Position numbers and translations under genes: made by a program. DNA of 29,016 nucleotides, taken from positions 1-29,016 of IMG/VR virus record IMGVR_UViG_3300046777_000447; one strand, 5' to 3'. This DNA is from a virus. Below the pieces are notes generated by a model. It was not told the DNA's origin. It searched no databases and saw only the letters and a list, made by a program, of their open reading frames with translations. Below are positions 9,093-17,019 of the stretch, one piece after another; the first letter of the stretch is position 1; every line of letters begins with the position of its first letter.

Positions 9093-9104
9093 GTTTACTG
9101 CCAT
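8175..9104 (-). CDS. Tail protein with Cys-containing beta modules, 309 residues
   Basis: ATG at 9102-9104, TAG stop at 8175-8177. Residues 5-62 (TYYLDAASLSLATAVYLD, GFYADG, VVR, GVLL, C58 and C62) repeat the pattern found near the C-terminus of the 1697-residue muzzle protein encoded just upstream. The C-terminal 45 residues (TGYYLTSN, VIRVTNGLITGITNC) are a degenerate second copy. The middle, about residues 65-245, is beta-rich with Gly/Thr/Ser loops. It follows the muzzle gene by 13 bases and precedes the 273-residue gene by 4. No enzymatic motif. I infer a structural tail-tip component, possibly binding the muzzle through the shared module; receptor binding is an alternative. Confidence 0.65.
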   Translation of the reverse strand: MAVNATYYLDAASLSLATAVYLDSSLSLIAPNGFYADGTVVRQQSSGVLLSFSTPDLCSAPCGTSINAPGSQGFFSISSNLGDDIGAIVIEFVVQSVPDGFRATYNGTTYNKLSSNVDGLHQSATPGNFTVVGDPTATGTCSSWYPSGGTVVLNEYVYDGGFVATGNTTSTTIVTGDISLTAGGPEMCIMVIPKLAASPNLINLQIFGGCTSTGWTAKVKCPALLPSFPASTIFATGTIPCSTAMDQTYYFAKVHLAIDSYVGLYDYVFTDANGQFPLATGYYLTSNVASPNKVIRVTNGLITGITNCV

Positions 9105-9117
9105 TTTTTTTATTTAA

Positions 9118-12100
9118 TTAAACACATCCACAAGCGTAGAATGTGATGGTTGCAGTTGGTTCACTACAAGTAGGAGTTCCTATACTACACCAATTTCTAG
9201 AGCTTGTTGGGTCTTGGTTATCTTCCTGATATATTCCATCTTGATTATAGAAACCTACGGTAACAGATTCAAGGCTTGGGTTTACTATATTATATGTGTT
9301 ATATGGAGTTGTACATGTTTCATCGCAATCGCAAGTCACATCAGTAAGAGTGGCTCCAAAACATAAATCAACTTCTACAGCGCATGGATTACAAGTTTGC
9401 TGAGGCAATAATATTCCATCAACCAACTCTCTAACTATACCATCTTCAGTATAGAATCCGTCAGCAGCAAATGTACTCAATGTATTGTCTGTGTATATTG
9501 AAGTTGCTGAAGTAAAATTAGCATTCAAGTAATATGTATCTGTAGTGCAATCACAACAAGCATCAATAACGGTAAGAGCATAACACAATTCTAACTCTAC
9601 GGCATCTCTCAAATCCCAAATCAAGTATAGGTATTCTCCTAACGAACTAGATGGAACTGTGAAATCAGCGTAATACAATGGCTCTGTTCCTGAGTTTGGT
9701 GTAGCTATAGTTGAAGCTAAAATCATAGCCTGCATATCTACATCATTATTATCGTATAAAGTATTTGTTCTTAGGTATCTAAACTTATCTTGCGACGGAT
9801 TGAACAAGAAATCATCAGGACTTATTTGATTAGTAGAAAGTCTCATTATACTTGTCTGAGGAGGGAATCCTCCTGAACCAACAAAACCTGAAATTAAATT
9901 ATATCTTGATACTAATGGGCTTGAAGTTCCTGATTGGAATAAAACCAAATTAGATGCCAATGGCCCTACAAAAGTATCAATGGAATATCTGTACTGAGTA
10001 TGTATGGTTTTGTTTGCTTCTGAATCATTTGTCAAAACAACCTCCACTATAGTTAACGGCTCAGCATCACAACAATTAGCGGTCACGGAAACAACCATAT
10101 CTCCTGTGTATGATAAAGTTATCTCAACAGTTTCAACACTTACTGAGTCTTTGTTAAATCCAAACGACCCGTCTGTTGATACATATCCTGAATCTACAAC
10201 AACTCCGTTATAATTAGCAGAGAAGTTTATTGTGGCGCCATCTTCTATATCTGTAAATACCCATTCAATAGCTGAGAATCCAACTAATGGACCTAAGTCT
10301 ACACAATATGTAAATTGTTTTTCTTCTTCTTGGTCTATAGACAAAGTAAATGCTTGAGTAATTCCACAATCTAAACATTGAGGATTTACAGGAAGGTTTC
10401 GTTCATTTATAACCAATACATATTCGTTCATGTATGGGTCAAATCCACCTAATTTCTGAGTATTAAAAGAATTGTTAAATACATCTCTAAACCAAGTTCT
10501 CATATTTTGCTCAGACACTACTGTAAGTTGTTCGTTTTGAGCGTCACCACCTTTTAGCTGAATAACAGCTCCACGCTTAACGTCTGTAAAGTATCTATCA
10601 AAACCCCATTGAACATAGCTCTCAGGATTAAAACTAATACCATACTTTTCAGTACGCGCTATTTGTGTTCCTAAGACAGCAGGAGTGGCTGTAATTATAC
10701 CACCGGCACTTGCGTCCGATAATAAGTTTTTCTCAGCTAAAACGTAAGATATTTTATCTTCTTGAAGAACCAATACATCTGTATTTCTTCCATCTAATAA
10801 CTGTATCTCGCCAAAAGACGCTTCACAATGTTTGAAATTAGAAAGCCCTGAATTGAATTGGTTTAATCTATTGATGTTTGACTCTCCGTTGTAAATCCCA
10901 CTATAAGTGATATCGGAGAATCTATTCGCTCTTTTATAATCTTGGTCTGCTACAGTAGTTACTCTTTGTCCAAAATTAAAAGACCTTCCAACTATAGAGT
11001 CTTCTATTTTATAGCTCTCTACTCCATTTCCAAACGAGAAGCAGTTAAAGAAATTAGTGTCTACTATAGCAGGCGTTCCTGCTGCAATATCTTGGTCTTG
11101 CAAGTTACCAAGATGATTTCCATCTTCATCAATACCAAACGATAACTCATTTTCGTAAAACACATCTGCTAAAGCATCAGCAGGTTCTGTTTCAAAAATC
11201 AATGTATCTTCAGCTCTAAACACCTGAATGTTAGCAGTAACATAAATTCTACGAGAGTATTTATAGTTACTACCTGTACAGCTATTCGTACTACTAAAGC
11301 TAATAGATAGCTCATTGGTAGATACATTTCTATAAAACTGCCAAAAATTAACATCAGGATTATAAAAACGTATTTCATAAGGCGTTCCTACAGGAAATAC
11401 CGCAGGGATGTTAAAGCTCAATATGATTTCAGTATCGCTGACAACAGATACGGCATAAATGGTAGAAGTTACCCCTCCATATGAGAGCCTTACTTGAACA
11501 CCTGCTACAACTCCATCAGATATAAATGAAGCAGCGCTATCTATGAGTTTGTTTGGCGTAGCTAAACTTGTAATAGTTCCTGTTATTGGAGAATTTAAAG
11601 GATAATATAGTCTAGGCACAAAAGTATTTATCTCTCCATCTCCTTTATCTATACCCGAATTAATTGTAAGAGCAATATTGTCTCCAACAAACCACTCATA
11701 CATATTTGGATAATCTATAGATGATATATACGTTTTTGTCAAAGTATACCCTCTAGGCTCACAAGCCTTTCTTCCTGCTCTATTCCAATCTACATACCAT
11801 TCTATTCTACTCCCCGCAGGTACTGTGTAATCCTTAAATTCCCAAGTAGGATTACCGGCATCTTCTCCTGCAATATTCATTGGGTAAGATAAAATAGTGC
11901 TATCTCCACCTGATGCCCATCGTTGTTTATTTCCGGGAGCAATTAATGCGTTCTCAGATTTTATTAAGTTTATGTTATTTGGACTAATCTTTATGTATAA
12001 TCCCGCAGGGACATCGTAGAATATAGTAGGGTCTTCCTCTGATGGTATTTCAAGAAATCCCTTTGGTTGAGAAACTTTATCCAATACAGTAACATAAGAA

Positions 12101-14211
12101 CAATTTTGAGGAGGTCCTTGAGTATCTGCCTTTACAATAAGCGTATCTCCTTCTTCAACTTTCCTCATATTCTCTCCTTCTAATAAAAGCCACGCTTCAT
12201 TTGCATTTGGATTTAAAAAGAAAAGATTGCTATATATTGTTTCGTATTTTTCAGCATCAGGCTTAATTACGAACTTATATCTTTTAGCAAATTCAGGAGC
12301 TACTTGAGTAGGAGGTATAGTTATTTGAATACTATTTTTATTTTCTGCGTAAGCACAAGGAATGTGAATGGAATTGTTTGGACTAACTAAAGCGGTTGTA
12401 GCTCTGTTAAATTCATCCATATACACAATACCTACTTCATATCCTCTATTGCTATGTAGGCTTCCGGGATTACCAATTTTCTGATATGATGCGCTTGCAA
12501 ATACCACTCTAAAGTATTCATAAGCCTTTTGCGTAGGAGCCGCTATGTTGTCTACATAAACCATTGATGGGAATTGAAACCCTATCTGAGTATTTGATGG
12601 TTGAGTTATTATTAAAATAGGCTCTAATATGTTGTTTATTCCACTACCATATTTTATAAAAGAAGTAGGGGTAACACCTAAGTTATTTGGCAATGCGCAA
12701 TTGAATGAATCTGTGAAAGTAACTCCACTACAAGATGTTTCTTGACCAACTACGGTTGTTGAAACCGGAAGTATATTTCCTATCGTTCCTATTGAGTTTC
12801 TAAATTCATCGCTCGTTGCTAAATCATAAGCAGAAGAATAGTCTCTAGTAAGCAAATAAGTTATAGATAAGTCCGTATTGTCAGTCACGGTATCAGGACT
12901 TGGAATGTACCCCGACCATTGACTATGGGTTATTGTAACATCTAAAGATATGGCTGCTCCTTGAACTAAATCTATTCCATCTAAGTCGATTACTACAATA
13001 GAATCAGTTACACTAAATCCTATTGAAGTTGGGTCTATATTGTAGACTCCTGTAAATGTAGTATCAACTAAATCTAAATTTCCAATCTCTTCTGTTACTA
13101 ATGTTGCTTGGTATTCAAATTTTGTTGGATATCCATTCTTATCGATTAAGTCGTGTCCTTCAATATAATTTCCATACATTAACCTATTACCCATAATAGT
13201 TTGAGCTTTAGCCAATAGTGGAACATTATCATAAAGCCTTAAGATTTCAGCTTCATCTAATACCGTAAATATCTTACTGTTATTAAATGTGATTGAGTAA
13301 ACCTGATTATCTGATAATCCTGAGTCTGCTTTATCTATTTTTTGAATAATCTTAATTACGTTATTTTCTGCTTGCTTAAACAATAAGTCAATACCAACAA
13401 CAAGAGGGCCTCCTGAGTTATAACTAACGATTGTAGCATTGCAATAGTTTGTCATCCCTTTATTCAACATACTACTGATGTCGAATTGAAATTGATTTGG
13501 GACAAAAGCGGGTGCCGACCATTGAGATGTCGCAGAATATTCGCCATCTGCATACTTATATCTGTATGCAAAGCATATAAATCTTGTCTCTAAATAATTC
13601 TCTTGACCACTTGTAACAATTGGTTGAATAGCGGGGCTTTCTGTAGGTGGTTTTTTTATAACAAGAATAGACTCTGCGCTAAATTGGTCAACATTTGCAA
13701 TTGGGTTTGCGTATCCTCTAGTTAAATTTATAAATCTAGGAGGATTGTAATCATCTGTAAAGAATAATAGGTCATCAACAATATTGATTCCCGTAATTAG
13801 GTAAGATGGATTGAAATTAAGCGTAGTATATACACCATCTCCATCGTCTATACTTATAACGTGGTATACGAGTGTGGTTGTATTTACATTGTAAGAAACT
13901 ATTAAATCAAGTTTACCTGTGTCTCCTTCAGGAAAATTAGGGTCGTGAACAAACCAATATATTGTTTCTCTTGCGCTATCTTGAATAGCTCCTATACATC
14001 TAGCCGAAGTACTTAATGGAGTTCCGTCTGTATAAGATAAAGATGTAAGTGAAGAGTTTCCTTTTGTATTTTCGACTACACCTATTTCTGAGTCCTCTGT
14101 AGAACCCATCCTAACATTCATAGCATCAATATATTCTCCGTCGGGGACAAGTCGTTGGTCAACGACTTTGTTCATTCTCCCCGCTATAAAATTTCTTGTG
14201 ACGTTTGCCAT
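9118..14211 (-). CDS. Giant tail muzzle / stabilization protein, crAss-like, 1697 residues
   Basis: ATG at 14209-14211, TAA at 9118-9120. The N-terminus carries the signature I associate with crAss-like stabilization/muzzle proteins: RNFIAGRMNK at residues 5-14, then RLVPDGEYIDAMNVRMGS and ENTKGN. In this group the protein forms the distal tail nozzle through which DNA and cargo leave. The remainder is beta-rich, with repeated extended loops. Residues 887-949 are an inserted beta module also found in the 318-residue ring protein. The last 156 residues contain 14 cysteines and two copies of a GFY/R/Cys module shared with the next gene. It follows the 307-residue ring gene with a one-base gap. 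Long C-terminal decoration beyond the muzzle core suggests an attached surface domain. Identity as muzzle/stabilization protein is confident; fold details are inference. Confidence 0.85.
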   Translation of the reverse strand: MANVTRNFIAGRMNKVVDQRLVPDGEYIDAMNVRMGSTEDSEIGVVENTKGNSSLTSLSYTDGTPLSTSARCIGAIQDSARETIYWFVHDPNFPEGDTGKLDLIVSYNVNTTTLVYHVISIDDGDGVYTTLNFNPSYLITGINIVDDLLFFTDDYNPPRFINLTRGYANPIANVDQFSAESILVIKKPPTESPAIQPIVTSGQENYLETRFICFAYRYKYADGEYSATSQWSAPAFVPNQFQFDISSMLNKGMTNYCNATIVSYNSGGPLVVGIDLLFKQAENNVIKIIQKIDKADSGLSDNQVYSITFNNSKIFTVLDEAEILRLYDNVPLLAKAQTIMGNRLMYGNYIEGHDLIDKNGYPTKFEYQATLVTEEIGNLDLVDTTFTGVYNIDPTSIGFSVTDSIVVIDLDGIDLVQGAAISLDVTITHSQWSGYIPSPDTVTDNTDLSITYLLTRDYSSAYDLATSDEFRNSIGTIGNILPVSTTVVGQETSCSGVTFTDSFNCALPNNLGVTPTSFIKYGSGINNILEPILIITQPSNTQIGFQFPSMVYVDNIAAPTQKAYEYFRVVFASASYQKIGNPGSLHSNRGYEVGIVYMDEFNRATTALVSPNNSIHIPCAYAENKNSIQITIPPTQVAPEFAKRYKFVIKPDAEKYETIYSNLFFLNPNANEAWLLLEGENMRKVEEGDTLIVKADTQGPPQNCSYVTVLDKVSQPKGFLEIPSEEDPTIFYDVPAGLYIKISPNNINLIKSENALIAPGNKQRWASGGDSTILSYPMNIAGEDAGNPTWEFKDYTVPAGSRIEWYVDWNRAGRKACEPRGYTLTKTYISSIDYPNMYEWFVGDNIALTINSGIDKGDGEINTFVPRLYYPLNSPITGTITSLATPNKLIDSAASFISDGVVAGVQVRLSYGGVTSTIYAVSVVSDTEIILSFNIPAVFPVGTPYEIRFYNPDVNFWQFYRNVSTNELSISFSSTNSCTGSNYKYSRRIYVTANIQVFRAEDTLIFETEPADALADVFYENELSFGIDEDGNHLGNLQDQDIAAGTPAIVDTNFFNCFSFGNGVESYKIEDSIVGRSFNFGQRVTTVADQDYKRANRFSDITYSGIYNGESNINRLNQFNSGLSNFKHCEASFGEIQLLDGRNTDVLVLQEDKISYVLAEKNLLSDASAGGIITATPAVLGTQIARTEKYGISFNPESYVQWGFDRYFTDVKRGAVIQLKGGDAQNEQLTVVSEQNMRTWFRDVFNNSFNTQKLGGFDPYMNEYVLVINERNLPVNPQCLDCGITQAFTLSIDQEEEKQFTYCVDLGPLVGFSAIEWVFTDIEDGATINFSANYNGVVVDSGYVSTDGSFGFNKDSVSVETVEITLSYTGDMVVSVTANCCDAEPLTIVEVVLTNDSEANKTIHTQYRYSIDTFVGPLASNLVLFQSGTSSPLVSRYNLISGFVGSGGFPPQTSIMRLSTNQISPDDFLFNPSQDKFRYLRTNTLYDNNDVDMQAMILASTIATPNSGTEPLYYADFTVPSSSLGEYLYLIWDLRDAVELELCYALTVIDACCDCTTDTYYLNANFTSATSIYTDNTLSTFAADGFYTEDGIVRELVDGILLPQQTCNPCAVEVDLCFGATLTDVTCDCDETCTTPYNTYNIVNPSLESVTVGFYNQDGIYQEDNQDPTSSRNWCSIGTPTCSEPTATITFYACGCV
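9150..9540 (-). repeat. Cys-rich C-terminal module pair of the muzzle protein
   Basis: Two adjacent related segments close the 1697-residue protein: one at about 9385-9540 (TYYLNANFTSAT, GFYTEDGIVR, GILLPQQTCNPC) and a more divergent one at about 9150-9300 (GFYNQDGIYQE, then C and C). The last 156 residues hold 14 cysteines, with CCDC, CDC and CGC clusters. The first copy aligns closely with the start of the 309-residue protein encoded next. Confidence 0.6.
11365..11553 (-). repeat. Inserted beta module in the muzzle protein (residues 887-949)
   Basis: The segment begins NKLIDSAASFISDGVVAG and ends GTPYEIRF. It matches a segment in the 318-residue ring protein (15556-15732) beginning NKLVDSTASFLSDGIVEG. 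The same order of a helix-like start, GD/Gx turn, strand, V.S.T...LS strand and final strand is visible in both. Confidence 0.65.
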
Positions 14212-14212
14212 A

Positions 14213-15136
14213 TTACTTTATTATCTTGTCCATTCCTCTTAAATTCATTAAGAGTCTTCCCGGATGAATATTACTAATTCTGATTTTTGCATTACTAAGT
14301 AGCGCTCTTCTTTTCTTTCTTAATCTCGCAACAATGTATTCTTGAACATTGAATTTTGAACTTAGTATTTCATATTCAATAGCTGCGTATATGTATGATT
14401 CAAAAAACTTATTTACAGTAATTCTTGAATTATCCCCTCCTTCCATTCCATCCGAAATATACTCAAGAATGCATAATTCCCCGGACATACTAGAATCAAA
14501 GTTTATAACTCCTGCTTTCTTATCAATTCTAAATGTAGGATTAAAGTTAGCAGTCTCGGTATTTAAACCAAATCTCGTATTGAATGCGTAATCAAAATAC
14601 CAATCTCCTTCAAAATACCAACCTTCTTGACCGTCAAATTGATTGCCTTGATTTAAGTAAATACTTTTCTTCGTTTTCATCAATCTGTCAAAGTCAATAT
14701 CTGAATACTGCGGCTGAAGTATATTTCCGTTTTGGTCAAACAATATGTTTCCTTGATGGTCTTGCAAATAAGCATTAGAAGATAATGTCTGAATATTTTC
14801 AGTTAAAGGTCTTAGCAATCCATCTTTATATAAAGATATACGAACCCAATTAACATAATCAGAAGGAAGGACAAATCTCAAAGAATCAGCAACGCTTAAC
14901 TCTAAAACCTTCACTTCTTTAAATGCATCATAGTTAAGCTCCTGTATAGCTCTTTTGGCGTGAAACAATACTTTGTATCGTTCCTCATTGTTTACTAATG
15001 AATGGTTTCCTGAATACATCAATAAAAAATTATTGACTATATCTTCTAGGCTAATATATTGATAAGAACCCCAATTTGCGTCTTGAGGTGTATTACCATC
15101 ATTCTCATAGTATTGATACTGCGATAAATATGCCAT
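14213..15136 (-). CDS. Neck/ring (head-tail adaptor) protein, crAss-like, 307 residues
   Basis: ATG at 15134-15136, TAA at 14213-14215; 11 bases after the 318-residue gene and one base before the muzzle gene. The segment GSYQYISLEDIVNNFLLMY, then RYKVLFHAKRAIQELNYD and LRFVLPSDYVNWVRISLYKD, is a very conserved-looking stretch that I associate with crAss-like neck/tail ring proteins. The C-terminal third is helical and strongly basic (ARLRKKRRALLSNAKIRI), compatible with contact to DNA or to an acidic ring surface. Together with the 318-residue protein it probably forms the stacked rings linking portal to muzzle, comparable in role to T7-type tail tubular proteins. Which ring it is cannot be said from sequence. 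Confidence 0.8.
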   Translation of the reverse strand: MAYLSQYQYYENDGNTPQDANWGSYQYISLEDIVNNFLLMYSGNHSLVNNEERYKVLFHAKRAIQELNYDAFKEVKVLELSVADSLRFVLPSDYVNWVRISLYKDGLLRPLTENIQTLSSNAYLQDHQGNILFDQNGNILQPQYSDIDFDRLMKTKKSIYLNQGNQFDGQEGWYFEGDWYFDYAFNTRFGLNTETANFNPTFRIDKKAGVINFDSSMSGELCILEYISDGMEGGDNSRITVNKFFESYIYAAIEYEILSSKFNVQEYIVARLRKKRRALLSNAKIRISNIHPGRLLMNLRGMDKIIK

Positions 15137-15147
15137 TGTTTTTTATT

Positions 15148-16104
15148 TTATTGTTGCATACTAAACGTAGGCTGTTCGTGTTGTTGTTGTGCCATACCAA
15201 ACTGAGTAACCTCCATTTCTCTAATAGAGATACCACAATACTCAAGTATTTTTGTAACTAACTTGTAGCCATCTTCATACGGCAATTCAAAGTCTTGATA
15301 ATCAGATTGAGTTTGGTCAAACACAGGCTCTCCGCTAACCAAAGTAATGTAAGTCCATTTTGGCGTTCTAGGAAATCTAAAGTATACTGCCTGAACTTGA
15401 CCTTTATTTTTTATAGTAGAAGGATAGATTTTTATTCTATCTCCCTCTAGTGTGTATGAAGGAAAAGTAACAGATGGTTTGGTTAGTAAGGAATTATTTA
15501 GCATTGTTATTTTACCAAGGCTTACTTTGTCTGCCTCTCTTGCATTTGCAGCAGAAAATACAATATAATCAATTCCTGTTCCTGATGGAAACAAATTACT
15601 ACTCAAAGTCAACGCTGTATTTGAATCCACACTAACAACCTCAGCAATAGCGTTAGATGATTCATTTAGAACAATATCTCCTTCAACTATACCATCGCTT
15701 AAAAAACTAGCAGTTGAATCTACAAGTTTGTTTGCAGTATTTGATGTATTTGAACCTGATGTTAATTGAGTTGGATAACACAATAATTTAAGTATGTAGT
15801 AGGCGTTATTTCCAACAGTAACTGTAGTTGGGACAGAAAAGGAGTTTCCTGAAATATGGCTTAAATAGTCTGTCTGTAAAAAAGTTTCTAAAGTTTCAGC
15901 TAATGGGCTTTCAATATCTGCATAATCGGTTCCTGATGTACGAGTATTTTCAGCATTTATAGTTTTATTATAACTACTAAAGTATTCCTCAAATAACTCC
16001 ATTTGCGCATTTGCCGCATATAGATTGAAATCCGACGGAGAAATATACCCATAATTATTTTTATTTATTATGGATAGTACTGCATTTCTAACTTCGTTTA
16101 TCAT
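15148..16104 (-). CDS. Neck/ring protein with inserted beta domain, 318 residues
   Basis: ATG at 16102-16104, TAA at 15148-15150. The N-terminus is helical (VRNAVLSIINK, FNLYAANAQMELFEEYF). The C-terminal part (FELPYEDGYKLVTKILEYCG, then IREMEVTQFG) is a pattern seen in crAss-like ring/adaptor proteins and ends in a Gln-rich tail. Residues 125-183 interrupt the core with a beta module (NKLVDSTASFLSDG) also present in the muzzle protein. It is the first gene after the hairpin terminator at 16131-16160, and a TATATTTG box sits in the gap ahead of its start, so it may begin its own transcript carrying the tail genes. Ring/adaptor role is inferred from its pattern and its position beside the 307-residue protein. 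Confidence 0.75.
   Translation of the reverse strand: MINEVRNAVLSIINKNNYGYISPSDFNLYAANAQMELFEEYFSSYNKTINAENTRTSGTDYADIESPLAETLETFLQTDYLSHISGNSFSVPTTVTVGNNAYYILKLLCYPTQLTSGSNTSNTANKLVDSTASFLSDGIVEGDIVLNESSNAIAEVVSVDSNTALTLSSNLFPSGTGIDYIVFSAANAREADKVSLGKITMLNNSLLTKPSVTFPSYTLEGDRIKIYPSTIKNKGQVQAVYFRFPRTPKWTYITLVSGEPVFDQTQSDYQDFELPYEDGYKLVTKILEYCGISIREMEVTQFGMAQQQHEQPTFSMQQ
15556..15732 (-). repeat. Inserted beta module in the ring protein (residues 125-183)
   Basis: Begins NKLVDSTASFLSDGIVEGD and closes with GTGIDYIVF. It is the partner of the module at 11365-11553 in the muzzle gene. It interrupts an otherwise helical ring protein, which suggests an exposed domain inserted into a loop. Confidence 0.65.
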
Positions 16105-16118
16105 TTTAAATCTTTTTA

Positions 16119-16126
16119 CAAATATA
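16119..16126 (-). promoter_or_regulatory. Possible Bacteroidota -7 box (TATATTTG)
   Basis: Minus-strand TATATTTG followed by TAAAAAGATTT and the ATG of the 318-residue gene. It matches TAnnTTTG and lies directly after the T tract of the terminator at 16131-16160, a typical terminator-then-promoter layout. No clear -33 TTTG is visible, so support is partial. Confidence 0.35.
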
Positions 16127-16130
16127 ATAA

Positions 16131-16160
16131 AAAAAGCACAGAATTATTTCTGTGCTTTTT
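16131..16160 (-). terminator. Intrinsic terminator, 13-bp perfect stem
   Basis: Arms AAAAAGCACAGAA (16131-16143) and TTCTGTGCTTTTT (16148-16160) are perfect inverted complements around a 4-base TTAT loop. On the minus strand the stem ends in a T run (T7 reading past 16131). It lies between the 250-residue gene and the 318-residue gene, and the A/T flanks make it potentially bidirectional. Confidence 0.85.
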
Positions 16161-16183
16161 AACTAAACATATATTAACCAATT

Positions 16184-16936
16184 TTACAAACTAGCACTAG
16201 CAATATTTGCTTCTAGCATTTTTAGAGAATCTATACCATCGTCGCTAGAAAGATAGCGACAAGCTGCATCATAAGGGTCTTCTCCAAAAGGAACTGAAGT
16301 CATTTTCTTTTTGTTGGTAGGAGTATTAAACCATATCTCCTTATTGTTGTTTCTAAACGCTAATAAGTTCTCCTCGAAGAACAAACGTACTTTAGCTTGG
16401 AATTGTAGCTCAGGGTCGTTTAAAGTAGCCAAGAATCCTCTTGGGTCGTTTTTAGCGAATACTAATATATCTCTTTTTAATTCTGCTGTAGAAATAGTTG
16501 AAGGGTCTTTACCGAACATTACTCTTGTTAATGTTTCAATCTGCTCTAGAGATAATCTTCTAGCTTCAATTAAAGCATCGATTTCCAAATCTAAATCAGC
16601 AACTTCTTCAAATGCTTCTTTTTCTTCATCTACTTCTACAAAGATTTTACCGTTTAATGGGTGGTAATGTAGAAATGATTGAAGTACAGGGTTTGTTCTT
16701 GGGACGCTTAAGAATCCATCCTCAAAAACAACAGGCTCTAAAATAGCATTTCCATCTTGCTCATCCTCAAAAGGAGATTTTTGGTTTACTGCATATCTTA
16801 ATGCTCTGTTTTCTTTTTTCTCTTCGTCCCACCACATTAATGGAAAACGAGAGTGATTTCTTGAAGATAAAGTATAGGAAAGTGGATTTCCAATAGTTAA
16901 TCTATATATTTTGTCTGTTGATTTAATTGTTGCCAT
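16184..16936 (-). CDS. Conserved-looking capsid-linked protein downstream of MCP, 250 residues
   Basis: ATG at 16934-16936, TAA at 16184-16186. The N-terminal half is mixed beta (YRLTIGNPLSYTLSSRNHSR, LMWWDEE) and includes VLQSFLHYHPLNGKIFVEVD. From about residue 105 it is helical and acidic (EEVADLDLEIDALIEARRL), and its C-terminal portion contains PFGEDPYDAACRYLS. No membrane segment or catalytic motif is seen. The gene is alone between two terminators, with an A/T leader nearly identical to that of the scaffold-like gene, so its level may be set separately from the capsid and tail genes. A head completion, capsid auxiliary or assembly role is likely from position. I do not recognise a named family. 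Confidence 0.7.
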   Translation of the reverse strand: MATIKSTDKIYRLTIGNPLSYTLSSRNHSRFPLMWWDEEKKENRALRYAVNQKSPFEDEQDGNAILEPVVFEDGFLSVPRTNPVLQSFLHYHPLNGKIFVEVDEEKEAFEEVADLDLEIDALIEARRLSLEQIETLTRVMFGKDPSTISTAELKRDILVFAKNDPRGFLATLNDPELQFQAKVRLFFEENLLAFRNNNKEIWFNTPTNKKKMTSVPFGEDPYDAACRYLSSDDGIDSLKMLEANIASASL

Positions 16937-16944
16937 TTTTATTA

Positions 16945-16965
16945 TTATTTAATTTAATTTGATTT
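16945..16965 (-). promoter_or_regulatory. A/T leader element shared with scaffold-like gene
   Basis: On the minus strand the leader of the 250-residue gene reads AAATCAAATTAAA then TTAAATAA. The leader of the 362-residue gene (19548-19569) is the same with one extra A. The 75-residue gene has a shorter relative (AAATTAAATCAA). Such A-rich sequence ahead of starts could serve translation initiation in a host that does not depend on Shine-Dalgarno pairing. Confidence 0.45.
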
Positions 16966-16970
16966 TTACT

Positions 16971-17005
16971 AAAAAAAAATAGAGAGGGACACTAATGCCC
17001 CTCTC
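16971..17005 (-). terminator. Intrinsic terminator after the major capsid gene
   Basis: Minus-strand GAGAGGG (17005-16999), 10-base loop, CCCTCTC (16988-16982), then TATTTTTTTTT. A GC-rich 7-bp stem followed by nine T residues makes a good rho-independent terminator 15 bases past the capsid stop codon. Confidence 0.85.
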
Positions 17006-17019
17006 ATATTTACTATGAA

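Noticed and set aside
16131-16160. Operator palindrome
   Set aside because: The perfect inverted repeat with a 4-base loop and flanking T run, placed between two genes, is better explained as a terminator.
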